From JAIVJZ01 sp035296385 (lineage in GTDB: Bacteria; Acidobacteriota; Blastocatellia; Pyrinomonadales; Pyrinomonadaceae): DNA of 14,243 nucleotides. Positions 1 to 7,123 of the stretch are shown in pieces (position 1 is the first letter of the stretch; every line of letters begins with the position of its first letter). The translations under genes and the position numbers were made by a program. The stretch covers positions 1 to 14,243 of the forward strand of contig DATHBB010000113.1 in the NCBI GenBank assembly GCA_035296385.1. The letters are read 5' to 3'. The notes beneath the pieces were generated by a model. It ran no database searches. It saw only the letters and a program-made list of their open reading frames with translations, and had not been told where the DNA came from.

Positions 1-291
1 CCATTAATTTTTCTGTCCAAGCATGAATGTGATGCGCTAGAAATGAACGTAAACAGCGCGGGTCGAGCGGAGTTCAAGGATTACATGAAATGACGCCACG
101 TAAGTCTGACTTCCCACAGCACCCTGCGAGGCTCCCGCCCCACAACGCCCTACGAACTAACCAAGATACAACGAAAAAGCCCAAATACTAAAGCCAACAG
201 GCTCGAAATGCGATTTTTAATGTGGAAATTAAACTGCGGGCGGACGGGCGTGCGTCTTTTAAGCAACTGTTGAGCGAAATCGAACGAGACT
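1..291. other. Left-edge stretch without a convincing gene
   Basis: No supported gene. Frame +1 is open from base 1 to a TGA at 91-93 (30 codons), so the C-terminal tail of a gene lying to the left is possible. An open run that short is common by chance, and I recognise nothing in the residues. The stretch is visibly less GC-rich than the genes around it and has no clear hairpin, promoter or RNA gene. It ends where the palindromic repeat at 292 begins. Confidence 0.4.
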
Positions 292-460
292 CACCACAGA
301 GACACAGAGAGCGCAGAGGGGGCACAGAGGAAAACTAGGAAGTAGGAACGCGGAACGATGAATGAAAGACAAGTTGCTTTTAGTTCATCGTTCTGCCTTC
401 CTACTTCATCATTTCCTAACTCTCTGTGCCCGCTCTGCGCTCTCTGTGTCTGCGGTGGTG
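292..460. repeat. Nested palindromic repeat (CACAGAG outer arms, heptamer inner arms)
   Basis: An imperfect inverted repeat with arms of about 75-80 bp and a short loop. The outer arms are rich in cacagag/gcgcagag on the left, mirrored by ctctgtg/ctctgcgc on the right. The inner arms are built of 7-bp units: left taggaag, taggaac, gcggaac, gatgaat; right gttcatc, gttctgc, cttccta, cttcatc. The loop holds a TTGCTTTT core at 374-381. The inner part is clearly related to the repeat at 10492-10570. It lies just downstream of the cyclase stop codon, so any read-through transcript would fold into a long hairpin. No transposase or target-site duplication was seen. Confidence 0.8.
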
Positions 461-477
461 AATGCTTTTTCACCGCC
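454..477 (-). terminator. Possible hairpin after the cyclase gene
   Basis: Arms ggtggtgaa (454-462) and ttcaccgcc (469-477) pair over nine positions, one of them G-U, with a 6-base loop. On the minus strand this begins 10 bases after the diguanylate cyclase stop codon. There is no U-run, so it may instead be only the edge of the neighbouring repeat or a hairpin that protects the mRNA end. Confidence 0.3.
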
Positions 478-487
478 TGGTCTTGAG

Positions 488-2005
488 TTATTTCGATTCG
501 GGTTTGGAGGCGAAGCGGACGCAGTTTTTGTGCGCGGCTTTGGCTTCGTACATGGCCGCGTCGGCGTCGGCGATGAGTTGCTGCGGCGACTGCGAATGGA
601 GCGGGAAGGCTGCGACGCCGAAACTGGCCGTCAGGCGCAGGCGCAATCTGCGCCCGCCCGTGAAGACGTGCTCGGCGATCTTCTCGCGCATGCGTTCGGC
701 GACGCGCGCGGCCATGTCCAGATTCGTCTCCGGCAGAATGACGACGAACTCGTCGCCGCCGTAACGCGCCACCACGTCCGTGTCGCGCACGCCCGTCAGG
801 ATGACGGTCGCCATCTCCATCAGGACGTGCGAGCCGACGAGGTGGCCGTAGTGGTCGTTGATCTCTTTGAAGTCGTCAAGGTCGAAGAAGAGCGCGGTGA
901 CGGTCGAACCGTAGCGTCGCGCGCGTTTGACTTCGGCGATCAGGTATTGCCGTAGGAAACGCGCGTTGTGAAGTTTGGTGAGATCGTCCGTCTGCGAAAG
1001 TTTCTCGGCTTCGGCGATGCGTACGGAGTTGGCGAGCGCAGCGGAGAGCGGCAGCGCGAGCGCGGAAAGCAACTCCGCCTCATGCGACGCGAAGGCACGC
1101 GCCGCAAAGCCCTCGCGCACGGCTTCGAGCACGGCCACGACGCGCCCGCCGCTCATGAGCGGCACGGCGAGGACGCGCCGCTCGCCTTCGGTCTCCCTGA
1201 TGGTTTCGCTCGTCGTAAACGAATCGCGCGCGGCCTGCGATTCCGTGCCGGTCAGGAGCATCAGCGAATCGCTGTGGAGGGCGCGCCGCCAGTCGCCTTC
1301 GGGCAGGGCGCGTTCGCTCTCGGTCAAACCGCGCACGGCGAGCGGCTCAAAACGCGCTTCCTGTTGGCCGCGTTCCAACTCCGCGAGGTAGATCGTCCAA
1401 CGATCCGCGCCGACGAGCGGGGCGAGTCCGGCGAGCGCGGTCTGCGCCGCGCTCTTTTGGTCGCTGACGAAATGAAGCGAGGCGACCGTCTCGAACGCCG
1501 CGCGCAGGCGCGCCACGCTCAAGTTGTCGGGCAGGAGCATGCTCGCGGGCGTTGTCGCCGCGTCTAAAACTTCGGAGTGGTTGAGGGATTCGGGAATGCT
1601 CTCGCCGCTTTCTTCGAGGTCGCGCAGGAGCGCGGGCAGTTGCGCCGGATCGTCCGCGACGGCGTGGAAGCCGAGCCGCAAGAGCGCGTGAGTGTCGAGC
1701 CGGTAGAGGTCGGGTTGTTCTTCTCCCGCCTCAAAGCGGCGACAGGCGACAACCGAGGCTTCCGGCCACAGGGCGACGGCCTCCGTGATCGCCGCGTGAA
1801 TCTCCGCAATGTCCGCGTCCTCCGACACCTCGCAGATGATCGCGTGCGGCGACACCTCCGCGACCATGCCCTCGCCCATCATGCGCGCCGCCGCAGAAGA
1901 CCCGACCGCCGCCAACTCCGTCGCGCGCACGCCCGCTTCGCGCAGCGCCTCGACCAGCGCGCGCGCCGGTTGCCCATGCTCAACTTTTAACAGGATGACG
2001 TGCAT
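488..2005 (-). CDS. Diguanylate cyclase with receiver-like, GAF-like and GGDEF domains
   Basis: A 505-residue cytoplasmic protein predicted to make the second messenger cyclic di-GMP from two GTP. The GGDEF domain spans about 336-500. It has the DDLTKLHN lead-in, metal-binding Asp375 in FFDLDDF and an intact RYGGDEF (active-site loop 416-420). Arg407-Asp410 (RDTD), spaced as in PleD, forms a complete inhibitory I-site, so product feedback is expected. Residues about 165-330 look like a GAF sensor domain. Residues 1-130 resemble a receiver domain without a clear phosphoacceptor pattern, which is a weaker call. No membrane segment is visible. The ATG at 2005 fits the MHVILLKVE beta-strand start. 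There is no good Shine-Dalgarno sequence, because a heptamer repeat ends nine bases upstream. The gene lies downstream of, and in the same direction as, the FecR-domain gene. Confidence 0.93.
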   Translation of the reverse strand: MHVILLKVEHGQPARALVEALREAGVRATELAAVGSSAAARMMGEGMVAEVSPHAIICEVSEDADIAEIHAAITEAVALWPEASVVACRRFEAGEEQPDLYRLDTHALLRLGFHAVADDPAQLPALLRDLEESGESIPESLNHSEVLDAATTPASMLLPDNLSVARLRAAFETVASLHFVSDQKSAAQTALAGLAPLVGADRWTIYLAELERGQQEARFEPLAVRGLTESERALPEGDWRRALHSDSLMLLTGTESQAARDSFTTSETIRETEGERRVLAVPLMSGGRVVAVLEAVREGFAARAFASHEAELLSALALPLSAALANSVRIAEAEKLSQTDDLTKLHNARFLRQYLIAEVKRARRYGSTVTALFFDLDDFKEINDHYGHLVGSHVLMEMATVILTGVRDTDVVARYGGDEFVVILPETNLDMAARVAERMREKIAEHVFTGGRRLRLRLTASFGVAAFPLHSQSPQQLIADADAAMYEAKAAHKNCVRFASKPESK

Positions 2006-2013
2006 AAGAAAAC

Positions 2014-2179
2014 AGTGACGAGTGACGAGTGACGAGTGACGAGCAAGAACAAGTTAAGAGCGTCGCCGTTGCTTATAACTTTTGTGACTTTCGTGCGCAT
2101 GACGAATGACGAGTTGAAAGATAAGTTTGAAGAGAAGCGTTTGTTTTAACTTGTCACTCGTCACTCGTCACTCGTCACT
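2014..2179. repeat. Heptamer inverted repeat between FecR-domain and cyclase genes
   Basis: The left arm is four tandem copies of agtgacg (2014-2041). The right arm is the same heptamers inverted (cgtcact, 2152-2179), giving a perfect 27-bp inverted repeat (2014-2040 with 2153-2179). A second short pairing, acaagttaa (2049-2057) with ttaacttgt (2146-2154), overlaps its inner edge. Between the arms are looser agtgacg-like units and two core-like motifs, TTGCTTA at 2069-2075 and TTTGTTTTAACT at 2140-2151. The interior may therefore be two elements side by side. The right arm ends four bases from the FecR-domain stop codon and the left arm begins nine bases from the cyclase start codon. Confidence 0.9.
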
Positions 2180-2183
2180 CCTT

Positions 2184-3440
2184 CTATCTTTGTCCCGCGT
2201 CGGGTGTGAAGGCGTGGCGCGTGTCTTTGCGTGTGCCCTGCGAGTCTTCGGCTTCAAAAATGATCTCGCGTGCGGCTTTGGGCACGGAGATTTGCAGTTG
2301 GAACGAGCCGTCGGCGGCGGCCAGAGTTTCGCGCCCGTTGATGCGTATAGTGTTGCCGGGTTGCGTGCGCCCGCGCGCCACGTAGATGCTGCCGCCGATA
2401 TATTCAAACGCGACGTTGGAGAGCGTGATGTGATCCGCCGTGCCTTGCCGGGCGGCGACGACGGTGAACTTCTGCGGCTCGGTCCATTCGCTAATCTGGC
2501 CGGAGGAGGCGACGGCGCGCACGCGCCAGAAATAAATTCCGGCGCGCAGATCGCTGACGCCGAACTGCGTCGCCTCAAGCTGATCGCGCTCGGTGACTTT
2601 TCCGGCCTGAACGAAGAACGGAGACGTGGCGACTTCGACGCGGTAGTGTCGCGGCGTGCCCGTCTGCGGTCGCACCCAGCGCAGCGTCACACTGGTCGCG
2701 CCTTTATCGGTAGCGGAGATTTTTTCCAGATCGCGCGGGGAGACGAGCAGTGGCATCGCCAGCAGACTCTCGCGGCTCTTGATGTTGCCCTGCTGGTTGA
2801 GCGCGATGTACTCGTTGCCCTGCACGGTCGTCTTGACGCCGCCGCGCGTCACGGTTTCGAGTTGGCCTGAACTGACGCGTATGCCTTCGGAATTATCTTC
2901 GCGCACGTCGAAGCTCGCGCCGGTCTGTCCGGCGAGATTGTTCTTCGTCAGGGGCGTCTCGACGATGTTCGAGCCGCCTTCGGGCTGCTGTTCGGTGCGG
3001 ACGTTGATCTGGCCGCGCGCGACGGCGACGCGCACGTTCGTGCGCTGGCCGCCTTCGTAGCTCGTGTTGTCGCGGATGGTGACGACGCTGTTCGGGCGCA
3101 CGATCAAGTTCGAGCCGTCGGCGAGTTGGATGCGGGCGCGCCCGTCGGCCTGCGTCTGCACGATGTCGCCGGGATAGAGTTGCGTGTCGCTGCGCGCGAG
3201 TAAGGATTCGCGCGTCTGCGCGCGCACGACGCGCACGTCGCCGTCGAAGGAGATGAAGCGCGCTCCGGCGGGCGCGTGTATCTCGGTCGCGCCGCTTTTG
3301 AACGGGTTGCCGTAGAGCCACGTATAGAGGCCGAAGCCGGAGGCGACGACGGCGACGACGAGGAGCGCGACGAGCGAATAGATGACGCGCTTCGAAACGA
3401 TCCACCATTCGAGATCGAAGCGGCTGGACTTTGTGGTCAT
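2184..3440 (-). CDS. Membrane-anchored FecR-domain protein with fibronectin/Ig-like C-terminus
   Basis: A 418-residue protein with one N-terminal membrane anchor (about 19-43, rich in Val, Ala and Leu) and the rest outside the cytoplasmic membrane. Residues about 85-195 form a FecR domain (LYPGDIVQTQADGRARIQLADGS, then a beta-rich stretch ending near FDVREDNSEG). Residues about 245-328 look like a fibronectin type III fold, with Trp255 and the YFWRVRAV strand. Residues about 335-402 look like a further Ig or carboxypeptidase-regulatory-type sandwich. Classical FecR relays iron-siderophore signals to a sigma factor, but no sigma or TonB-receptor gene is adjacent, so that role is not implied here. 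The ATG at 3440 is chosen because the anchor follows at once. The frame stays open to 3596, but those extra 52 residues look non-coding. The role is unknown, perhaps envelope structure or sensing. Confidence 0.85.
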   Translation of the reverse strand: MTTKSSRFDLEWWIVSKRVIYSLVALLVVAVVASGFGLYTWLYGNPFKSGATEIHAPAGARFISFDGDVRVVRAQTRESLLARSDTQLYPGDIVQTQADGRARIQLADGSNLIVRPNSVVTIRDNTSYEGGQRTNVRVAVARGQINVRTEQQPEGGSNIVETPLTKNNLAGQTGASFDVREDNSEGIRVSSGQLETVTRGGVKTTVQGNEYIALNQQGNIKSRESLLAMPLLVSPRDLEKISATDKGATSVTLRWVRPQTGTPRHYRVEVATSPFFVQAGKVTERDQLEATQFGVSDLRAGIYFWRVRAVASSGQISEWTEPQKFTVVAARQGTADHITLSNVAFEYIGGSIYVARGRTQPGNTIRINGRETLAAADGSFQLQISVPKAAREIIFEAEDSQGTRKDTRHAFTPDAGQR

Positions 3441-3510
3441 AGCTAACGGGACGCCGGACGAGGGCGTTAATGGTGAGGAGAAGTGTTGACTGACGCTGAG
3501 TTTGTTTTGA

Positions 3511-3538
3511 GCAAGCGCTTGCGGCCTATTCTTGCAAG
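3511..3538. promoter_or_regulatory. Paired palindromes upstream of the FecR-domain gene
   Basis: A perfect 12-bp palindrome gcaagcgcttgc (3511-3522) is followed eight bases later by the 8-bp palindrome cttgcaag (3531-3538). They lie about 70-100 bases upstream of the FecR-domain start codon. The central CG and AAGCGCTT shape resembles operators of LacI-family repressors, but no such regulator is in the window. Binding is inference. Confidence 0.35.
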
Positions 3539-3607
3539 ACTTCTCTAAGCGGGGCTGTCGGGGCGGGCGGAATCTGAAATTCGGCCTCACAAGCAACTTA
3601 ACACACG

Positions 3608-3649
3608 CGCGCGCGCCGCATCAAGAAGATTTCTCGTGCGGCGCGCGCG
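3608..3649 (-). terminator. Strong GC hairpin after the TerC gene
   Basis: Arms 3608-3620 and 3637-3649 are a perfect 13-bp inverted repeat made almost only of G and C. The 16-base loop can itself pair weakly (agaa with ttct). It starts about 50 bases after the TerC stop codon on the minus strand. No real U-run follows, so it may stall or stabilise RNA rather than act as a standard intrinsic terminator. Confidence 0.45.
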
Positions 3650-3699
3650 GCGGAAAATTAACGTTTTTTGGCGGCGTTTTTTGCCTTCGCGGCTCGTCT

Positions 3700-4734
3700 T
3701 CAGGCTTGCGGCTCGTCGGCTCCGAGTCGCCCTTGATCGTCGTCGAAAGGTGAATCGAAGCCCGGCGGCAGTTGGACTTCGACGTTCGTTTCGGCCTTCT
3801 GCGGCCAGATGAGCGAGGCGGCGACCGAACTGAGCAGCACCAGCGCGACGACGCCGAGCGAGATGCCGATGATCGATTCCTTGTCGAGCCAGTGATGCAC
3901 GAAGCCTTCGCCGAGCATCTTCACGCCGACGAAAGTAAGGACGATGGCTAAGCCGATCTTCAAATAGTGGAATTTTTCCACTACGCCCGCCAGCAGAAAG
4001 TAGAGCGAGCGCAGGCCGAGGATGGCGAAGACGTTCGAGGTATAGACGATGAAGGTGTTCGTCGTGATGCCGAAGATCGCCGGAATCGAATCCACCGCGA
4101 AGACGAGGTCGGTCACTTCGACGATGACGAGGACTAACAGCAGCAGCGTCCCCATGCGCTTCCCGTTGACCTCGGTGAAGAAGTTTTCGCCTTCGTACTT
4201 GCGCGAGATAGGGATGAAGCGCGTCACGAAACGGACAATCGGGTTGTCTTCCGGCTTAACGTCGGTCTCTTTCTGCGTCATCATCTTGATGCCGGTGTAG
4301 ATGAGGAACGCGCCGAAGATGTAGATGATCCAGTGGAAGCGTTGGATCAAGGCCGCGCCGATGCCGATCATCGTGATGCGCATGACGAGCGCGCCGAGCA
4401 CGCCCCAGAACAGGACGCGGTGTTGATACTTCGCCGGAACTTTGAAGTAGGAGAAGATGAGCAGGAAGACGAACAGGTTATCGACCGAGAGCGACAACTC
4501 GATCAGGTAACCGGCCAAAAATTCTTTGCCCGTGAGCGATCCGAGTTTCCAAAAGACGCCCGCCGCGAAAATCAGCGCCAGCGTCACCCAGACGGCGCTC
4601 CACGTCGCCGCCTCACGATAAGTAGGGACGTGAGCTTTGCGATTGAGCACGCCCAAATCCAAAGCCAGCATGAAAAAGATGAAGACCGCAAAGCCCACCC
4701 ACGCCCAAATTGAATATTCCATGTGCGTAAACAT
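3700..4734 (-). CDS. TerC/Alx-family integral membrane metal-ion transporter
   Basis: A 344-residue polytopic inner-membrane protein of the TerC family (tellurium-resistance C, E. coli Alx). Members are implicated in export of manganese or other divalent metals. Acidic residues inside membrane segments match the family: Asp26 in ALDLGVLNRKA, Asp85-Asn86 in SLSVDNLFVF, and Glu206, Asp209 and Asp215 in VEVTDLVFAVDSIPAIFGITTN. Several hydrophobic segments run from about 10 to 310. A soluble tail from 311 is rich in Asp and Gln. The length is normal for the Alx-like branch. An ACAGGTG ribosome-binding site six bases before the ATG at 4734 supports this start over Met5. No tellurite cluster is nearby, so metal homeostasis is the safer reading. 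Some relatives have a yybP-ykoY manganese riboswitch. I could not recognise one here, and the leader holds a palindromic repeat instead. Confidence 0.92.
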   Translation of the reverse strand: MFTHMEYSIWAWVGFAVFIFFMLALDLGVLNRKAHVPTYREAATWSAVWVTLALIFAAGVFWKLGSLTGKEFLAGYLIELSLSVDNLFVFLLIFSYFKVPAKYQHRVLFWGVLGALVMRITMIGIGAALIQRFHWIIYIFGAFLIYTGIKMMTQKETDVKPEDNPIVRFVTRFIPISRKYEGENFFTEVNGKRMGTLLLLVLVIVEVTDLVFAVDSIPAIFGITTNTFIVYTSNVFAILGLRSLYFLLAGVVEKFHYLKIGLAIVLTFVGVKMLGEGFVHHWLDKESIIGISLGVVALVLLSSVAASLIWPQKAETNVEVQLPPGFDSPFDDDQGRLGADEPQA

Positions 4735-4759
4735 ATAGCACCTGTCGCGCTCCGCGCAA

Positions 4760-4860
4760 GAGGCCAGAAAGCAGAGGTTAGAGGTCAGAGGTCGGAGGTT
4801 AGTAGAAGACAGTTTTTGTTTTAACTGACCTCTGACCTCTAACCTCCGGCCTCTCTGCTG
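4760..4860. repeat. Heptamer inverted repeat in the TerC / chaperone divergent gap
   Basis: The left arm (4760-4801) reads as six successive heptamers: gaggcca, gaaagca, gaggtta, gaggtca, gaggtcg, gaggtta. The right arm (4826-4860) reads tgacctc, tgacctc, taacctc, cggcctc, tctgctg. The best perfect pairing is 20 bp (4774-4793 with 4827-4846), and sliding by one unit gives other good pairings. The loop ends in TTTGTTTTAACT (4815-4826), identical to the core of the repeat at 2014-2179 although the arms differ. It would lie in the TerC leader if transcription starts upstream. Confidence 0.88.
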
Positions 4861-5042
4861 CGCGGTTGCGACGACGCGGCGCTCTCCGTTACAATCGGCG
4901 ATTCATGGGATGGGGCGGGAGTCGGCTGTCGGGGTTGACTGCGCGCCGGGTCCGCTTGAAATTTCGGAGACGCAAACTCGGAAATCCTCGCTCGCTACTA
5001 TAAACACATCAAAATCGTTGTTGATTTTCGGAAGGATCGAAG
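4861..5042 (+). promoter_or_regulatory. Leader and ribosome-binding site of the chaperone gene
   Basis: The gap between the repeat and the chaperone start. GGAAGGA at 5030-5036, six bases before the ATG at 5043, is a strong ribosome-binding site and fixes that start. A TATAAA at 4999-5004 is the best -10 candidate, but no matching -35 stands out. A small AT-rich hairpin (aaaatc 5011-5016 with gatttt 5023-5028) sits just before the ribosome-binding site. The rest is plain GC-rich sequence. Confidence 0.4.
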
Positions 5043-7061
5043 ATGCTGAAACAGTTTAGCCGCATGGAGCGGACGCGTAATTGGTTGATCGTTACGTTCG
5101 CCATCCTGATGGGCGTCAGTCTCGTTTTGTTCTACGCGCCGGGGCGCAATCAGGTGAACGCCAACCCCGCGACGAACACGGAAGTGCTCGCGCAGGTGAA
5201 CCGCGACGAGATCACGGTCGCAGACCTCTACCGGCAGAAGCAGGGCTACCAGCAACGCTTCGGCGGCCAGTTCAGCCTCTCGCAACTCGGCTTGAACGAC
5301 AAATCCATGCTCGACGGCCTGGTGCGCAACAAGATCATCGCGCAGGAGGCCGAGCGTCTCGGACTCGGCGCGTCGGACGGGGAGGTGAATAAGGCCGTCC
5401 ACCAGCAGTTCGTTGACGAGGGCGGCAAATTCATCGGCGTGGACAAATACAAGGAGCGGGTCGGGCGGCTCTACGGCAACGTCGAGCGGTTCGAGCAGGA
5501 GCTTCGCGAGTCCATCGCGGCGGACAAACTGCGCGCCTTCGTCACCGCCGGAGTCTCCGTCTCGGAAGAGGAGGTGCGCGACGACTACAAGCGCAAGAAC
5601 AGTTCGTTCAACATCTCTTACGTGCCGGTCGTCGCCGACAAACTCGCCGCCAATATTCAACTCTCCGACGAGGAACTGCAAAAGTATTTCGAGGAGAACA
5701 AGACCAGCTTCCGTTACCTCGAACCGCAAAAGAAGATTCGCTATCTCTTCATCAACCAGACGAAGGTGGGCGAGCGGTTGAACATCCCCGACGAGGAGTT
5801 GCGCGCCGCCTACGACCAGTTGAAGCCGGAGAACAAGCAGGCGGGCGTGCGCGTGCAGCAGATCGTCTTGAAGGTCGCGCGCAAAGACCTCGACCAGCAG
5901 GTGTTGAATAAAGCCACACAACTCGTGCAGGAGATGCGCGGCCCCGACTCGACCGTCGCCAATGTCTCGGAAGAGAAGTTTGCCGAAGTGGCGAAAGGCC
6001 AATCGGAAGACCCCGCGACGGCGACGAAGGGCGGCTGGCTGCCCACTCCCGTGCGCCGCGACCCGAACCGCAAAAACGACATCCTGCAAAACACGCTCGA
6101 CATGAGAGAAGGGCAGGTCGCCGATCCGGTCTTTACGGCGGGCGCTTACTACATCTTCCGTCGCGGCGCGTCAGTCCCGAAAAGTTTCGAGGAGGCCAAG
6201 CGCGAACTGCTCGTCTCGCAGCGTAACACGCGCGCCTACAAGACCGCCGCAGACCTCGCCGCGCGCGCCACCGCTCGCCTGAAAGAGACGAAAGACTTCC
6301 AGCGCGTGGCGCAGGAGTTGGCCGCCGAGGCCAACATGAGCGCGGGCGAGATGGTGAAGGAGACAGGGTTCGTTAAGCCGGGCGACGACGTGCCGGACAT
6401 CGGTAGTTCGCCGCAGTTTGAAGACGCCATCAAGCCTCTGGAGAACGCGAACGACATCGGCGACCGCGTCAGCATCAAGAACGGCTTCGCCATCCCGATG
6501 CTCGTCGAGCGGCGCGAGCCGCGCATCCCCGATCTCGCGGAAGTGAAAGACGAAGTCGTTAAGCGCGCCAAGCAAGCGCGCGCGCAGTCGCAACTCGAAC
6601 AGACGGCGCGCGACCTCGCGGGCAAGAGCCTGGCCGATCTGAAAGCCGCCGCAGAGAAGTTGGGACTCGAAGTTAAAACCGCCGACGCTTACAAGCTCGG
6701 TTCGCCGCTCGAAGGCGTGGGGACGGGCGCTTCAGCCGACGATGCGATCTACAACTTGCAGGAGGGCGAAGTCGCGAAGTCGCCCGTCAAACTCGGCGAC
6801 GCGTGGGTCGTCCTCGCCTCGACGAAGCGCACGGAGGCAGACCTCGCGGAGTTTGCCAAGCAGCGCGAGCAACTGACGCAAACCTTGCTCACCTCGCGCC
6901 GCAACGATGTCTTCGAGGACTACGTCAGTTCGATGCGCGCGCGCCTCGACCGCGAAGGCAAAGTTAAAATCTACGAGGACGTGCTGGCGCGCAACGCGGA
7001 CGCGGAAGAGTCTGCCGCGCCCGCGCCCTTCGGCGGCGGCGCGATTCCCATCGGGCAGTAG
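5043..7061 (+). CDS. PpiD/SurA-like membrane-anchored periplasmic chaperone (parvulin domain)
   Basis: A 672-residue protein with a single N-terminal membrane anchor (about 13-34) and a large periplasmic part, the layout of PpiD. Residues about 45-190 form a SurA/PpiD N-terminal chaperone region (VLAQVNRDEITVADLYRQK, then LDGLVRNKIIAQEAERLGL). A PpiC-type parvulin domain follows at about 265-375, with GGWLP at 330-334. Two further partial parvulin-like stretches appear near 450-500 and 545-600 (NIGD/EGEV-type turns). The C-terminus is Ala/Pro/Gly-rich. Both histidines expected in the parvulin site appear replaced (Gln273 and Tyr370), so it is probably a holdase/foldase for exported proteins rather than an active proline isomerase. 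It is monocistronic by layout, with divergent TerC upstream and a shared terminator downstream. Confidence 0.88.
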   Translation: MLKQFSRMERTRNWLIVTFAILMGVSLVLFYAPGRNQVNANPATNTEVLAQVNRDEITVADLYRQKQGYQQRFGGQFSLSQLGLNDKSMLDGLVRNKIIAQEAERLGLGASDGEVNKAVHQQFVDEGGKFIGVDKYKERVGRLYGNVERFEQELRESIAADKLRAFVTAGVSVSEEEVRDDYKRKNSSFNISYVPVVADKLAANIQLSDEELQKYFEENKTSFRYLEPQKKIRYLFINQTKVGERLNIPDEELRAAYDQLKPENKQAGVRVQQIVLKVARKDLDQQVLNKATQLVQEMRGPDSTVANVSEEKFAEVAKGQSEDPATATKGGWLPTPVRRDPNRKNDILQNTLDMREGQVADPVFTAGAYYIFRRGASVPKSFEEAKRELLVSQRNTRAYKTAADLAARATARLKETKDFQRVAQELAAEANMSAGEMVKETGFVKPGDDVPDIGSSPQFEDAIKPLENANDIGDRVSIKNGFAIPMLVERREPRIPDLAEVKDEVVKRAKQARAQSQLEQTARDLAGKSLADLKAAAEKLGLEVKTADAYKLGSPLEGVGTGASADDAIYNLQEGEVAKSPVKLGDAWVVLASTKRTEADLAEFAKQREQLTQTLLTSRRNDVFEDYVSSMRARLDREGKVKIYEDVLARNADAEESAAPAPFGGGAIPIGQ

Positions 7062-7074
7062 TTGTTGAATCGCT

Positions 7075-7118
7075 AGAGACCGAAAGCAGAGACCGAAAGC
7101 GCGGAAAGTTTTAGTTCA
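7075..7118. repeat. 13-bp tandem repeat plus core-like tail
   Basis: Two exact copies of agagaccgaaagc (7075-7087, 7088-7100) follow the chaperone stop codon. Eight bases later comes ttttagttca (7109-7118), a 10-mer also found in the core of the repeat at 292-460 (378-387). No inverted right arm is present. It may be a decayed half of the palindromic element class, or chance. Confidence 0.4.
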
Positions 7119-7123
7119 ATAGA

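Noticed and set aside
362..955. Plus-strand open frame of 197 codons opposite the cyclase gene
   Set aside because: It is antisense to the GGDEF coding region, Arg/Val/Asp-rich in the way GC-rich shadows are, and has no family resemblance.
2014..2179. CRISPR array
   Set aside because: The units are contiguous 7-mers without spacers, and the two blocks are inverted relative to each other.
2127..2870. Plus-strand open frame starting in the heptamer repeat
   Set aside because: It begins inside the palindromic repeat and then runs antisense through the FecR-domain gene. The 'LVTRHSS' start is simply the translated repeat.
3441..3596. N-terminal extension of the FecR-domain protein to 3596
   Set aside because: The extra 52 residues have no signal or domain pattern and cross the two palindromes. 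The start at 3440 puts the membrane anchor in its usual place.
4735..4900. yybP-ykoY manganese riboswitch before the TerC gene
   Set aside because: It is expected for some relatives, but I could not find its conserved stem and loop pattern. The sequence is explained by the heptamer palindrome.
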